Source: Haloferax massiliensis | GTDB lineage: Archaea; Halobacteriota; Halobacteria; Halobacteriales; Haloferacaceae | Reading direction: 5' to 3' | DNA: 40,065 nucleotides | Assembly (NCBI RefSeq): GCF_001368915.1 | Contig: NZ_CSTE01000008.1 | Location: forward strand, 1 to 40,065 | Part shown: positions 32,908 to 40,065 of the stretch, in pieces | Layout: every line of letters begins with the position of its first letter | Numbering within the stretch: position 1 is the first letter of the stretch | The notes under the pieces: generated by a model | What the model saw: only the letters and a program-made list of their open reading frames with translations | What the model was told of the DNA's origin: nothing | Databases searched by the model: none | Program-made: the position numbers and the translations under genes

Positions 32908-33684
32908 TCACTCGGGAAACAGTTCGACCTCAGATTCGATACCGTCGATGGTCGCCACGTCGGCCGCGTCGAGTTCCAGCGAGACGGCGTCGAGGTTCGC
33001 CCGGAGGTGTCTCTCGCTCGACGCCTTCGGAATGGGGCACAGCCCCTTTTCGGCCAGCCACGCGAGGCTCACCGCCTCGGGCGTCGCGCCGTGACTCTCC
33101 GCGACCGCGACGACCTCGTCCACGTCGCGGACGCGGCCCCCCGAAAGCGGCGAGTACGCCACCACGTCGTAGTCGTGTCGCTCGGCGTGGTCGAGGAGTT
33201 CGGGGCGCTGGAACAGCGGGTGGTACTCCGTCTGGTGGGCGACGAGCGGCGCGTCGAGCAGGTCGAGCGCCTCGTCTACCTCGGCGACGGTGAAGTTGCT
33301 GACGCCGACGCCGCGGGCGAGGCCGTCGTCGACGAGTTCGTCGAAGGCCGAAAGCGTCGCCTCGGGGTCGTAGGTGTCGATGGGGCGGTGGACGTACAGG
33401 AGGTCGACGTAGTCGACGCCCAGTCGGTCGAGGCTCTCGCGGGTCGTCCGGCGCACGTCGGCGGGCGCGAGGCTGTCCGCCCAGACCTTGGTGGCGAGCG
33501 TCACGTCCTCGCGGGGGACGTCGGCGGCCGCGAGCGCGTCGCCGACGACCGCCTCGTTCCCGTAAATCTGCGCGGTGTCGACGTGGCGGTAGCCCAGTTC
33601 CAGCGCCGCCGTCACGGCGGCGGCTTCGCCGGGCGTGTCGAGGCCCATCGTCCCGAGGCCGATGCGGGGGAGCGACCGGGTCAT
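32908..33684 (-). CDS. Aldo/keto reductase
   Basis: 258 residues, full TIM-barrel length. The catalytic tetrad is present: Asp36 and Tyr41 (DTAQIYGNE), Lys66 (ATKVW), His99 (LLYVHRP). GVSNFTVAEV and PIPKASSERH (NADPH-binding end) are family motifs. It reduces aldehydes or ketones with NADPH; substrate not known. Start ATG overlaps the HAD phosphatase stop by 4 bases (ATGA), so the two are coupled. Confidence 0.92.
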   Translation of the reverse strand: MTRSLPRIGLGTMGLDTPGEAAAVTAALELGYRHVDTAQIYGNEAVVGDALAAADVPREDVTLATKVWADSLAPADVRRTTRESLDRLGVDYVDLLYVHRPIDTYDPEATLSAFDELVDDGLARGVGVSNFTVAEVDEALDLLDAPLVAHQTEYHPLFQRPELLDHAERHDYDVVAYSPLSGGRVRDVDEVVAVAESHGATPEAVSLAWLAEKGLCPIPKASSERHLRANLDAVSLELDAADVATIDGIESEVELFPE

Positions 33685-34412
33685 CGAGACGACTCACCGC
33701 CCTCGCGGCCGCCGTCGGCCGCGGGACCCGACGCGGCGGACGCGTCGCCGACGACGGGCACGCCGTCGAGTTCGAGCAGGTCGTCGAGGCCGGCGATTTC
33801 GTGGGTCGGGTCGGGCGTCGGCGTGTGGTCGGCGCGGTGGCCGCGGCGGATGAACGCGGAGTCGACGCCCGCGGCCTCGGCGGCGGCGATGTCGCTGTCG
33901 CTGTCGCCGACGAACAGCGGCGATTCGACGCCGAGGTCGGCCATGGCGCGTTCGAGGTAGTAGGGTTCGGGCTTCTTGCGGTGGAGGCTCGTCATCGAGG
34001 GCTCGCGGCCGTAGGCGGTGCCGAACAGGTCCGTCGCGTCGAGGTGGTCGACGACGAAGTCGATGGTCGCCTGCTGGTTGCTGGAGACGATGCCCATCGG
34101 GGCGTCGATGCGGCGGAGCGCGTCGAAGTCGTCGTAGGGGACTTTCCGCCCGTCGGCGATGGCCCGCCGTTGGGCGGCCGACTGGCGTTCGTCGCGGACG
34201 CGGAACAGCGTCTCGGGGTCGATGTCGTACGGTTCGGCGGCGGCGCGCACGTCCTCGGGCGACACGTGGATGACCACCTGTTCGACGTGGTCCGGGTCGG
34301 GGTCGGAGACGCCGAGTTCGGCGAAGGCGTCCCACGTCGCGTCGCGGAGGGGCGAGAGGTCGACGAGCGTGGTCAACACGCCGTCGTGGTCGAAGATGAC
34401 CGAGTCGTACAT
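33681..34412 (-). CDS. HAD-superfamily hydrolase (phosphoglycolate-phosphatase-like)
   Basis: 243 residues. Motif I is IFDHDGVLT (Asp8, Asp10), motif II SSN, motif III the Lys in RKKPEPYYLE, motif IV GDSDSD. The cap domain (about 15-90) is helical, so this is a subfamily I enzyme, probably a phosphatase of sugar or glycolate phosphates. The frame stays open far upstream, but the ATG at 34412 is the proper start of the domain. It is upstream in a two-gene operon with an aldo/keto reductase. Confidence 0.9.
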   Translation of the reverse strand: MYDSVIFDHDGVLTTLVDLSPLRDATWDAFAELGVSDPDPDHVEQVVIHVSPEDVRAAAEPYDIDPETLFRVRDERQSAAQRRAIADGRKVPYDDFDALRRIDAPMGIVSSNQQATIDFVVDHLDATDLFGTAYGREPSMTSLHRKKPEPYYLERAMADLGVESPLFVGDSDSDIAAAEAAGVDSAFIRRGHRADHTPTPDPTHEIAGLDDLLELDGVPVVGDASAASGPAADGGREGGESSR

Positions 34413-34568
34413 ACACCGACTCCGGCGGCGCGACGTGAATCGTTTTCGCCTCCCGCCGGGGCGGCGGGCGCGGACGCGGTCCCTATTCCCGCCGCGTTGC
34501 GAGTCTTTTAGCGCCTCGAAGTCGCAGTTGTAGCCGATGCTGGCTGGACTCTCACGCGGGGTGGCGAG

Positions 34569-35603
34569 ATGACTCGCGACGTGTGCATCGTCGGAGCCGG
34601 GGCCGCTGGGGCTGGCGCGGCGTACGCGCTCCGCGAGGCGAACGCGAACGTCACGGTTCTCGAAAAGAGCCGCGGGGTGTGCGGGCGCGCCGCGACGCGC
34701 CGACGACACGGCTGTCGGTACGACCACGGCGCGAACTACGTGAAAGACTACGACCGCCGCACGGCGCAACTCGTCCGCGGACTGGGCGCGGACGGACTGG
34801 TCGACATCGACGAACCGGTCTGGACGTTCGACGGCGACGGCGTCATCTCCGAGGGCGACGCCCGCGACCAACACAAGTGGTCGTGGACCGAGGGCATCAC
34901 CCAACTGGCGAAGCGCCTGCTCGCCGAGACGGAGACGACCGTCGAGCGCGAGACGCGCGTCGCCGCAATCGACCATAACCCCGACAGCGGCTACTGGTCC
35001 GTCGTCGACGAGTCGGGGACCCGCCACGGTCCGTACGACTCGGTGCTTCTGACGCCGCCAGCCCCGCAGACGGCGGGGATTCTCACCGAGATGGGCTGGG
35101 GCGACCAGTGCATGGTCGCGCTCCGCGAGGCCATCGGGAGCGTCGAGTACCGGACGATTCGAACCGTCGTCCTCCACTACCCCTTCGAGCGCGAGGAGCC
35201 GTGGTACGCGCTCGTCAACACCGACAAGACCCACCCGGTCGGCTGGGTCGCCCGCGAGGAGTGCAAGGAGGGCCACGTCCCCGACGGCGAGAGCCTGCTC
35301 GTCGTCCAACCGAGCCCCGAGTGGTCCGAGGCGCACTACGACGACCCGCTCGACGACGCGGCCGACGAGGTCGCGGGGATGGTCGCGGACCTCCTCGACG
35401 ACGAGCGCCTGCGGGACCCCGACTGGGTGGACGACCAGGGCTGGCGGTACGCGCTTCCCGACGGCGTCGCCGACCGAGAGATACTCCGCCGCGGGGAGTC
35501 TCACGGCCTCTACTTCGCTGGCGACTGGACGGTCGGCGAGGGCCGGGTCCACGCCGCGCTCTGGAGCGGCGTCGACGCCGGCGAGCGAATCGCCGAGCAG
35601 TAG
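34569..35603 (+). CDS. FAD-dependent oxidoreductase (amine-oxidase/renalase-like)
   Basis: 344 residues. CIVGAGAAGAGAAYALREAN is the dinucleotide-binding loop; TVLEKSRGVCGRAATRRR is the family's Glu and Arg-rich loop; SHGLYFAGDWTVGEGRVHAA is the C-terminal FAD motif (GD). The middle has KWSWTEGITQLAKRL and VVLHYPFEREEPW. It resembles renalase-type NAD(P)/FAD oxidoreductases of bacteria and haloarchaea; substrate unknown. It is convergent with the Rieske gene, with 64 bases between the stops. Confidence 0.87.
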   Translation: MTRDVCIVGAGAAGAGAAYALREANANVTVLEKSRGVCGRAATRRRHGCRYDHGANYVKDYDRRTAQLVRGLGADGLVDIDEPVWTFDGDGVISEGDARDQHKWSWTEGITQLAKRLLAETETTVERETRVAAIDHNPDSGYWSVVDESGTRHGPYDSVLLTPPAPQTAGILTEMGWGDQCMVALREAIGSVEYRTIRTVVLHYPFEREEPWYALVNTDKTHPVGWVAREECKEGHVPDGESLLVVQPSPEWSEAHYDDPLDDAADEVAGMVADLLDDERLRDPDWVDDQGWRYALPDGVADREILRRGESHGLYFAGDWTVGEGRVHAALWSGVDAGERIAEQ

Positions 35604-35667
35604 ACGAAAAGAGCCGACGGCGACGGCGACGACATCCACAGGGTCGGCGCGACGACCCGACTCAGGC

Positions 35668-37413
35668 TCAGAGGTCGGCGTCTTCGCCGTACACCGACTC
35701 GCCGCGCTGGAGCCGAGCGGCGATACCGAACGTCTGTTCTCGCTCCCGGCGCGTCGGCGAGTGCGCCGCGAGGTAGCGCGCGACGCCGACGAGGAGCGTC
35801 CGCGCCTCCTCGGGCGGCCGCGTCGCCGCCTGTCTGAACCCGGCTTCGAGCGCCTGATAGGTGTGGAAGCCGGCGTCCTCGCGGAGCAGCGCGCCACCGA
35901 GTTCGCGGCGGAGCCTCGCCGGGTCGCCGCCGCCGTCGAGGAACCCCGCGGCCGCGCGACCGGCGTCGTTCACCCGCCCCTCGGCGTCGAACGCCGCGGA
36001 GAGCGTTTCGAGCGCCGCCGCCGGGTCGGCGTCGGGGGTCGGGTCGGGAAGCGGGGCCGGCGGCGTGTTCAGGAACCGGTCGAGGTAGACGTTGACTGCG
36101 GCGTCGAACACGCCCCGATAGAGCTCCGCGGCCCCGGTCCGCTCGGCGAGCCGGTGGACCGCGTTGGCGTAGGTAAAGGTGTGGTGGACCGTGTTCCAGT
36201 CGCCGAACTCGTTGGTGGTCGAGAACCGCGCGACCCGCGTGCCGGCGGCGAAGGCGACGACGTCGGCGAGTTGGACGGGCGTCGCGCCGGCCCGAATCGC
36301 CTCGGTCAGCGCGTCGACGACGTCGTTCGGGTCGTCGCCGAGGAGGGTATCGAGCAGGTCGTCGGGGCGTGACCACGTCTCGCCCGCGCCGGCGTCGACG
36401 TGGTCGTCGAGGTCGGCGAACACGTCGTCGAGCGTGCCCGCGAGGTCGATTGGGCGACGCCACTCGGCGGACTCCTCGGCCCGGTCGGCGCGGGCGAGTC
36501 CGCGGACGAGGCTCGGGAGGACCTCGTCGGCGCGGTCCCAGCCGACGTGGTCGAGCGCCTCGCAGGCCTTGTTGACGAAGTCGAGGACGTGTCCCGTGTC
36601 GAGGTAGCGGTGGTCGGTGGCGGCGGCGGCGACCATGCCGGCGAGTTCGGCGTCGTCGTGACCGGCCGCGATTGCGGTCCGGAGGACGCGCTCCGCGCCG
36701 TCGGGGTCACGGACCTCGACGTTCTCGCGGAACCACGACCGCAGGCGGTCGAAATCGGCGTCGGTCGCGCCGAGGGCGTCCTGTTCGAACCGCGGCGGCT
36801 CGTCGGAGACGTCGCCCGCGACGTGGACGAGTCCCTGATAGAGCGCGCGCTTTCGGTCGTCCGGGTCGAGGTCGGAGAGGACGTTCGCCATCGCGGTCAG
36901 GATGGTGAGCCCCGACCCCCAGCCGTCGCGCCGGTAGCGACAGCCGAACCGGACGCCGGTCGAAAGCGGCTCTGTCGGCTCGACGCCAGCGTCGAGGAGG
37001 CCGATGACGGACTTCGCGACCACCAGCCGGAGGTTCTGTTCGAGGCCGTCTTCCAGCCGGTTCGACCAGCGGACCGCCGGCGGTTCGTCCGAGTCGGGGC
37101 GGGGGTCGACGTAGACCGTCCCGTCGCGCACCTCCACGGGGTAGGTCCGCACGTCGTCGGCCCACGGGTCGAAGGTGTCGCCGCAGGAGAGCTCGAACCG
37201 GGCGTGGTGCCAGTGACAGGTCAGTACGCCCTCGTCCACGGTGCCGCGGACGAGCGGGAAACCCATGTGCGGACAGGCGTTGTCGACGGCCCTGACGGAA
37301 CCCTCGTGGTCGAAGAGGGCGATAGAGCGCCCGTCCAGCGCGACCAGTTCGCGGCCGGACTCGCGGAGGTCCGCGAGGTCGGCGGCCGGTCGAAAGCGGT
37401 CTTCGGATGCCAT
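35668..37413 (-). CDS. Rieske 2Fe-2S domain fused to a large helical domain
   Basis: 581 residues. The N-terminal ~105 form a Rieske domain with both cluster motifs, NACPHMGFP (Cys47, His49) and LTCHWHHARF (Cys66, His69). The remaining ~470 are mostly helical with a repeated-looking pattern (AAATDHRYLDTGHVLDFVNK, VAFAAGTRVARFSTTNEFGD), not recognised as a known oxygenase domain: no 2-His-1-carboxylate facial triad was seen clearly. It could be an electron-transfer partner plus catalytic or scaffold domain. The ATG at 37413 is chosen because it begins the domain directly. It has a GC-rich upstream region divergent from the PHP gene. Confidence 0.8.
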   Translation of the reverse strand: MASEDRFRPAADLADLRESGRELVALDGRSIALFDHEGSVRAVDNACPHMGFPLVRGTVDEGVLTCHWHHARFELSCGDTFDPWADDVRTYPVEVRDGTVYVDPRPDSDEPPAVRWSNRLEDGLEQNLRLVVAKSVIGLLDAGVEPTEPLSTGVRFGCRYRRDGWGSGLTILTAMANVLSDLDPDDRKRALYQGLVHVAGDVSDEPPRFEQDALGATDADFDRLRSWFRENVEVRDPDGAERVLRTAIAAGHDDAELAGMVAAAATDHRYLDTGHVLDFVNKACEALDHVGWDRADEVLPSLVRGLARADRAEESAEWRRPIDLAGTLDDVFADLDDHVDAGAGETWSRPDDLLDTLLGDDPNDVVDALTEAIRAGATPVQLADVVAFAAGTRVARFSTTNEFGDWNTVHHTFTYANAVHRLAERTGAAELYRGVFDAAVNVYLDRFLNTPPAPLPDPTPDADPAAALETLSAAFDAEGRVNDAGRAAAGFLDGGGDPARLRRELGGALLREDAGFHTYQALEAGFRQAATRPPEEARTLLVGVARYLAAHSPTRREREQTFGIAARLQRGESVYGEDADL

Positions 37414-37619
37414 GTGTACACGTTCGACACGGAAAATCCTAAAGATTCGCTGAAACGAATTTACGTCCGCGACGTGACCGTTTCCGGGAATCACCCAGTC
37501 GCGGACGCTCCCGACCGATTAGCGTGGGTTTGGGATTTCACCGTCCCCGCCCCTTCCCGTGCTGCGAGCTAGCACGATTCGGGCGTGTCTTTTTCGTCAC
37601 CGAGGCCTAACGAGGAGTC

Positions 37620-38489
37620 GTGTCCGCGCTGACCGTCCGCATCGACCCCCACGTGCACTCGGAAGGCTCGTACGACGCGCACGACCCGGTGGAGCTCATC
37701 TTGGAGCAGGCCGCCGAAATCGGGTTGGACGCCGTCGTCGTCACCGACCACGACGTCATCGACGAGTCGGTCCGAGCGGCGCAACTCGCACCGATGTACG
37801 GCCTCGTCGGCATCCCCGGCGTGGAAGTCTCGACGGCCGACGGCCACCTCCTCGCGCTCGGCGTGGAGGAGCTTCCCCCGCGGCGTCGCCCGCTGGACGA
37901 GACGGCCCGGTGGGTGCGCGAGCGCGGCGGCGTCGCCATCGTCCCGCACCCGTTCCAGCGGAGCCGACACGGCATCGGTCGCCGCCGGCTCGGTCGGTAC
38001 CACGACGCCGCGGGCGGCGACGCCTTCGACGCCATCGAGACGTACAACTCGTGGCTCTTCACGGGCTACAAGAACCGCCGCGCCCGCCGGTTCGCGGCGA
38101 ATCGGCAGTACCCCGGCGTCGCCGGCAGCGACGCCCACAGGGTCGGGTACGTCGGCCGCGCCTACACGGAAATCGACATCCCCGACGTGTCGCGGGCCTC
38201 CCTCACCGCCGACGACATCTTGGACGCCATCCGAAGCGGTTCGACCGAGGTGCAGGGCCGTCGGACGCCGATTCCGACGAGCACGAAGCACTACGCCGGC
38301 GCGGCGGGCCGGAAGTCCGCGTACTACGCCAAACGCGGGGCGCTCGGGAGCGCGCTCCTCGCCAAGAAGGGCGCGTTCAAGTCCGGCTACTACGCGAAAC
38401 TCGGCGCGCTCAAAAGCGGGTCGCTGGCGAAGACCGGCGTCGCGCAGGCCGCGCGGATGCTCTACCGGCTGTCGCCGCTGTCGCGGTAG
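37620..38489 (+). CDS. PHP-domain metal-dependent phosphoesterase with 11-residue repeat tail
   Basis: 289 residues from GTG 37620. The PHP site is HVH (11-13), VVTDHDV (Asp43-His44-Asp45), and IETYNSWLF, then AGSDAHRVGYVG. It probably hydrolyses phosphate esters with up to three metals. From residue 232 to 275 come four 11-residue repeats with the consensus KSxYYAKxGAL: KSAYYAKRGAL, GSALLAKKGAF, KSGYYAKLGAL, KSGSLAKTGVA. They are basic and amphipathic and lie at the extreme C-terminus, which suggests a membrane- or nucleic-acid-binding helix. The start is supported by an AT-rich TCTTTTTC about 30 bases upstream. Confidence 0.85.
   Translation: MSALTVRIDPHVHSEGSYDAHDPVELILEQAAEIGLDAVVVTDHDVIDESVRAAQLAPMYGLVGIPGVEVSTADGHLLALGVEELPPRRRPLDETARWVRERGGVAIVPHPFQRSRHGIGRRRLGRYHDAAGGDAFDAIETYNSWLFTGYKNRRARRFAANRQYPGVAGSDAHRVGYVGRAYTEIDIPDVSRASLTADDILDAIRSGSTEVQGRRTPIPTSTKHYAGAAGRKSAYYAKRGALGSALLAKKGAFKSGYYAKLGALKSGSLAKTGVAQAARMLYRLSPLSR
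38313..38444 (+). repeat. Four in-frame 33-base repeats coding 11-residue units
   Basis: Units at 38313, 38346, 38379 and 38412 encode the tail repeats of the PHP protein. They are degenerate in DNA but clear in protein. Confidence 0.8.
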
Positions 38490-38568
38490 GCGGACTGATG
38501 TGACGCGGACGGCGGCGCAAGCGTCGAAAACGAGCGGTGTTCGGGCCGGCTTTGGTCCGTTTTCTCTC

Positions 38569-39612
38569 TCAGTCGTCGGAGCCCACGAGCTCCTCGTACT
38601 GCGCGCCGGTCTGCTTCAGTTTCGCCGTCGAGTACAGTCGCTCGTGGTCGAACGGGAGGTGGTCGGCGGCGAGTTCGTCTATCTTCTCGTCGACGGCGTC
38701 GGCGTCCCGGCCGTGAATCATGGTAAAGAGGTTGTACTCCCAGCCCTGCTCGGGGCGGCGCGGCCGATGGTAACAGAGCGTGACGTACGGGAGGCTCCCG
38801 ACGGCCTCGCCGCGGGCGTCGAGTTCGTCGTCGGGGACGTCCCAGACGACCATGCAGTTGTTCCGAAAGCCCGTGACGATGTGGTTGACGACGCAGCCGA
38901 TGCGCTTGATACAGCCGTCCGCGAGGAGGCGCTCGACGGCGACGAGCACGTCGTCGACGTCGGCGCCGAGGCCGTCGGCCACGTCGCGGTAGGGCGTCTT
39001 CGACAGCGGGAAGCCGCCCTGAATCGCCACGAGCAGGCGGGCTTCGAGCGCCGAGAGGTCGCCGGTCGCGTCCTCGGAGATGCGGGTGGCGCTCACGTCG
39101 GTCGCGCCGAGGCTCTCGCGCGCGAAGCGGTCGTCGTTGACGATGGGGAATTCGAGGTCGATGTAGTAGTCGGTGAGCATCGGGAGGTTCAGCACCGCAC
39201 AGCCGGTGCGCTCCTCGATTTCGTCGAGGATGCGGTCGCGCGTCTCGCGGGAGCCGGCGGTGACGACGAACCACATGTTCCACTCGTGGGCGCGGCGGTA
39301 GTTGTGGTTCACCTGCCGGTAGCCGTTGATGATTTCGGCTATCTCCTCGAAGCGCTCTTCGGGTGCGGCGACGGCCGCGAGGGTCGAACTGCCGATGACC
39401 GGCGGGTTGAGCACCGGGCCGAACCGCCGGAAGATACCGTCCTCGCGGAGCCGGCGGACGCGGTCGATGGCGTCGTCCTCGTCGATGCCTAGCTCCTCGG
39501 CGACGACGCGGAACGGTCGTTGCTCGACCGGAAAGCCGCTCTGGTAGCCGTCGATAAGCGCCGCATCGACCTCGTCGATGCCGTCCCGCCAATCGTCCGC
39601 CAACGCGCTCAT
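38569..39612 (-). CDS. ahbAB: Siroheme decarboxylase, fused AhbA-AhbB (NirDL type)
   Basis: 347 residues that repeat the same layout twice, about 1-170 and 180-347. Each half has an AsnC/Lrp-like helix-turn-helix followed by a ferredoxin-like domain: GFPVEQRPFRVVAEELG and IFRRFGPVLNPPVIG, then GFPLSKTPYRDVADGLG and IKRIGCVVNHIVTGF. NHNYRRAHEWNMWF and LCYHRPRRPEQGWEYNLF hold substrate residues. It removes acetate side-chain carboxyls of siroheme to give didecarboxysiroheme, the siroheme route to haem used by archaea. The fused form replaces separate AhbA and AhbB. It stands alone next to an AnPRT-like gene. Confidence 0.92.
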   Translation of the reverse strand: MSALADDWRDGIDEVDAALIDGYQSGFPVEQRPFRVVAEELGIDEDDAIDRVRRLREDGIFRRFGPVLNPPVIGSSTLAAVAAPEERFEEIAEIINGYRQVNHNYRRAHEWNMWFVVTAGSRETRDRILDEIEERTGCAVLNLPMLTDYYIDLEFPIVNDDRFARESLGATDVSATRISEDATGDLSALEARLLVAIQGGFPLSKTPYRDVADGLGADVDDVLVAVERLLADGCIKRIGCVVNHIVTGFRNNCMVVWDVPDDELDARGEAVGSLPYVTLCYHRPRRPEQGWEYNLFTMIHGRDADAVDEKIDELAADHLPFDHERLYSTAKLKQTGAQYEELVGSDD

Positions 39613-39720
39613 TACCCCGCGTTAGGAGTCGGGAAGCCTATCGCTTTCGGACGGCGTCGACGCTCCCGGGCGACGGGACCGAACGGGACGTTTTTTGACC
39701 GCTCGCGCGAACACAGGCGC

Positions 39721-40065
39721 ATGGCAGTAGTCGAAAGCGAGTTCGGGGAATGGCCGCTGAAGCGTCTGATGACGGAAGTCGTCGGCACGGGCACGAAGTC
39801 CGCCGAAGACATGAGCCGCGAGCAGGCGTCCGAGGCGATGCGCCGCATTCTCGCCGGCGAACCGGACCACACGACGCTCGGGGCGTTCTGGCTCGCCAAC
39901 CGCTGGAAGCACAACAACGCGGAGGAACTCGCCGCCTACGCCGACGTGATGGCCGAAGGCGTCGAGTACGCCGAACCCGACGCCGACCCCGTCGACTGCG
40001 GCGCGAACTACGACGGCAAGGGCAAGACCGCCATCCTCGGCGTCGCCGCCGGCGTCGTCGCCGCC
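39721..40065 (+). CDS. Anthranilate phosphoribosyltransferase-like protein (N-terminal part, cut by the window edge)
   Basis: 115 residues are visible. EWPLKRLMTEVVGTGTKSAE and REQASEAMRRILAGEPDHTTLG form the N-terminal helical domain; GAFWLANRWKHNNAEELAAY is a conserved helix of the family; VDCGANYDGKGKTAILGVAA begins the catalytic half-barrel. It resembles TrpD2/TrpD paralogues rather than trp-operon TrpD, whose motif here is usually GTGGD. The true substrate is open. The ATG at 39721 has an AT patch (GTTTTTTG, about 39690-39697) 24-31 bases upstream. Confidence 0.8.
   Translation, partial: MAVVESEFGEWPLKRLMTEVVGTGTKSAEDMSREQASEAMRRILAGEPDHTTLGAFWLANRWKHNNAEELAAYADVMAEGVEYAEPDADPVDCGANYDGKGKTAILGVAAGVVAA

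Noticed and set aside
1-40065. tRNA, rRNA and CRISPR arrays
   Set aside because: No cloverleaf-like blocks with acceptor and T-loop sequences, no rRNA signature and no regular repeat-spacer array were recognised by reading; a covariance-model scan would be needed to be certain.

Overview
This window looks like chromosomal DNA of a halophilic archaeon, most likely Haloferax or a close relative. The evidence is high GC with strongly acidic proteins, archaeal TATA boxes about 20-30 bases before leaderless starts, archaeal translation factors (aIF5A, aIF2 beta), an archaeal-type deoxyhypusine synthase, a bacterio-opsin-activator-type regulator and a fused siroheme decarboxylase. The genus is inferred from remembered gene order; no database was searched.

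Layout. 1-2883 (minus): two moeA genes overlapping by 4 bases; the downstream one carries an extra binding-protein-like domain and runs off the left edge. 3029-5619 (plus): Hsp20, an ABC1/UbiB-type kinase and a small membrane protein. 5714-8848 (plus): aIF5A, agmatinase, a Nif3-like protein and deoxyhypusine synthase, in effect a translation-factor modification cluster. 8951-13594 (plus): HTH_10 regulator, amino-acid permease, overlapping M20 peptidase, and a multidomain membrane protein of unknown role.

13740-17230 is the accessory part: an AT-rich island, all on the minus strand, between GC-rich plus-strand genes. It holds a Pycsar-like anti-phage cassette: a class III nucleotidyl cyclase gene broken by two one-base homopolymer losses, a small membrane protein with the layout of Pycsar membrane effectors (DUF5706/PycTM type), and a second, intact class III cyclase. 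Next to it lie a remnant of an Orc1/Cdc6 replication initiator, a small unknown ORF, and a membrane-anchored coiled-coil protein. No integrase or transposase is visible.

17464-25425 returns to core-like plus-strand genes: lactate permease, hypoxanthine/guanine phosphoribosyltransferase followed by an NCS2 nucleobase permease (purine salvage), an unknown conserved protein, a voltage-gated-type K+ channel with a zinc-ribbon tail, an FAH-family hydrolase and aIF2 beta fused to TRAM. 25552-32821 mixes small membrane proteins, a methyltransferase, an extended SDR, an HhH protein, UspA, a secreted small protein, a winged-helix/membrane protein pair, MsrB and a RAD55/KaiC-like ATPase with a partner. 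32908-40065 has an aldo/keto reductase-HAD pair, an FAD oxidoreductase, a Rieske fusion protein, a PHP phosphoesterase with an 11-residue repeat tail, the AhbA-AhbB fusion and the start of an anthranilate phosphoribosyltransferase-like gene.
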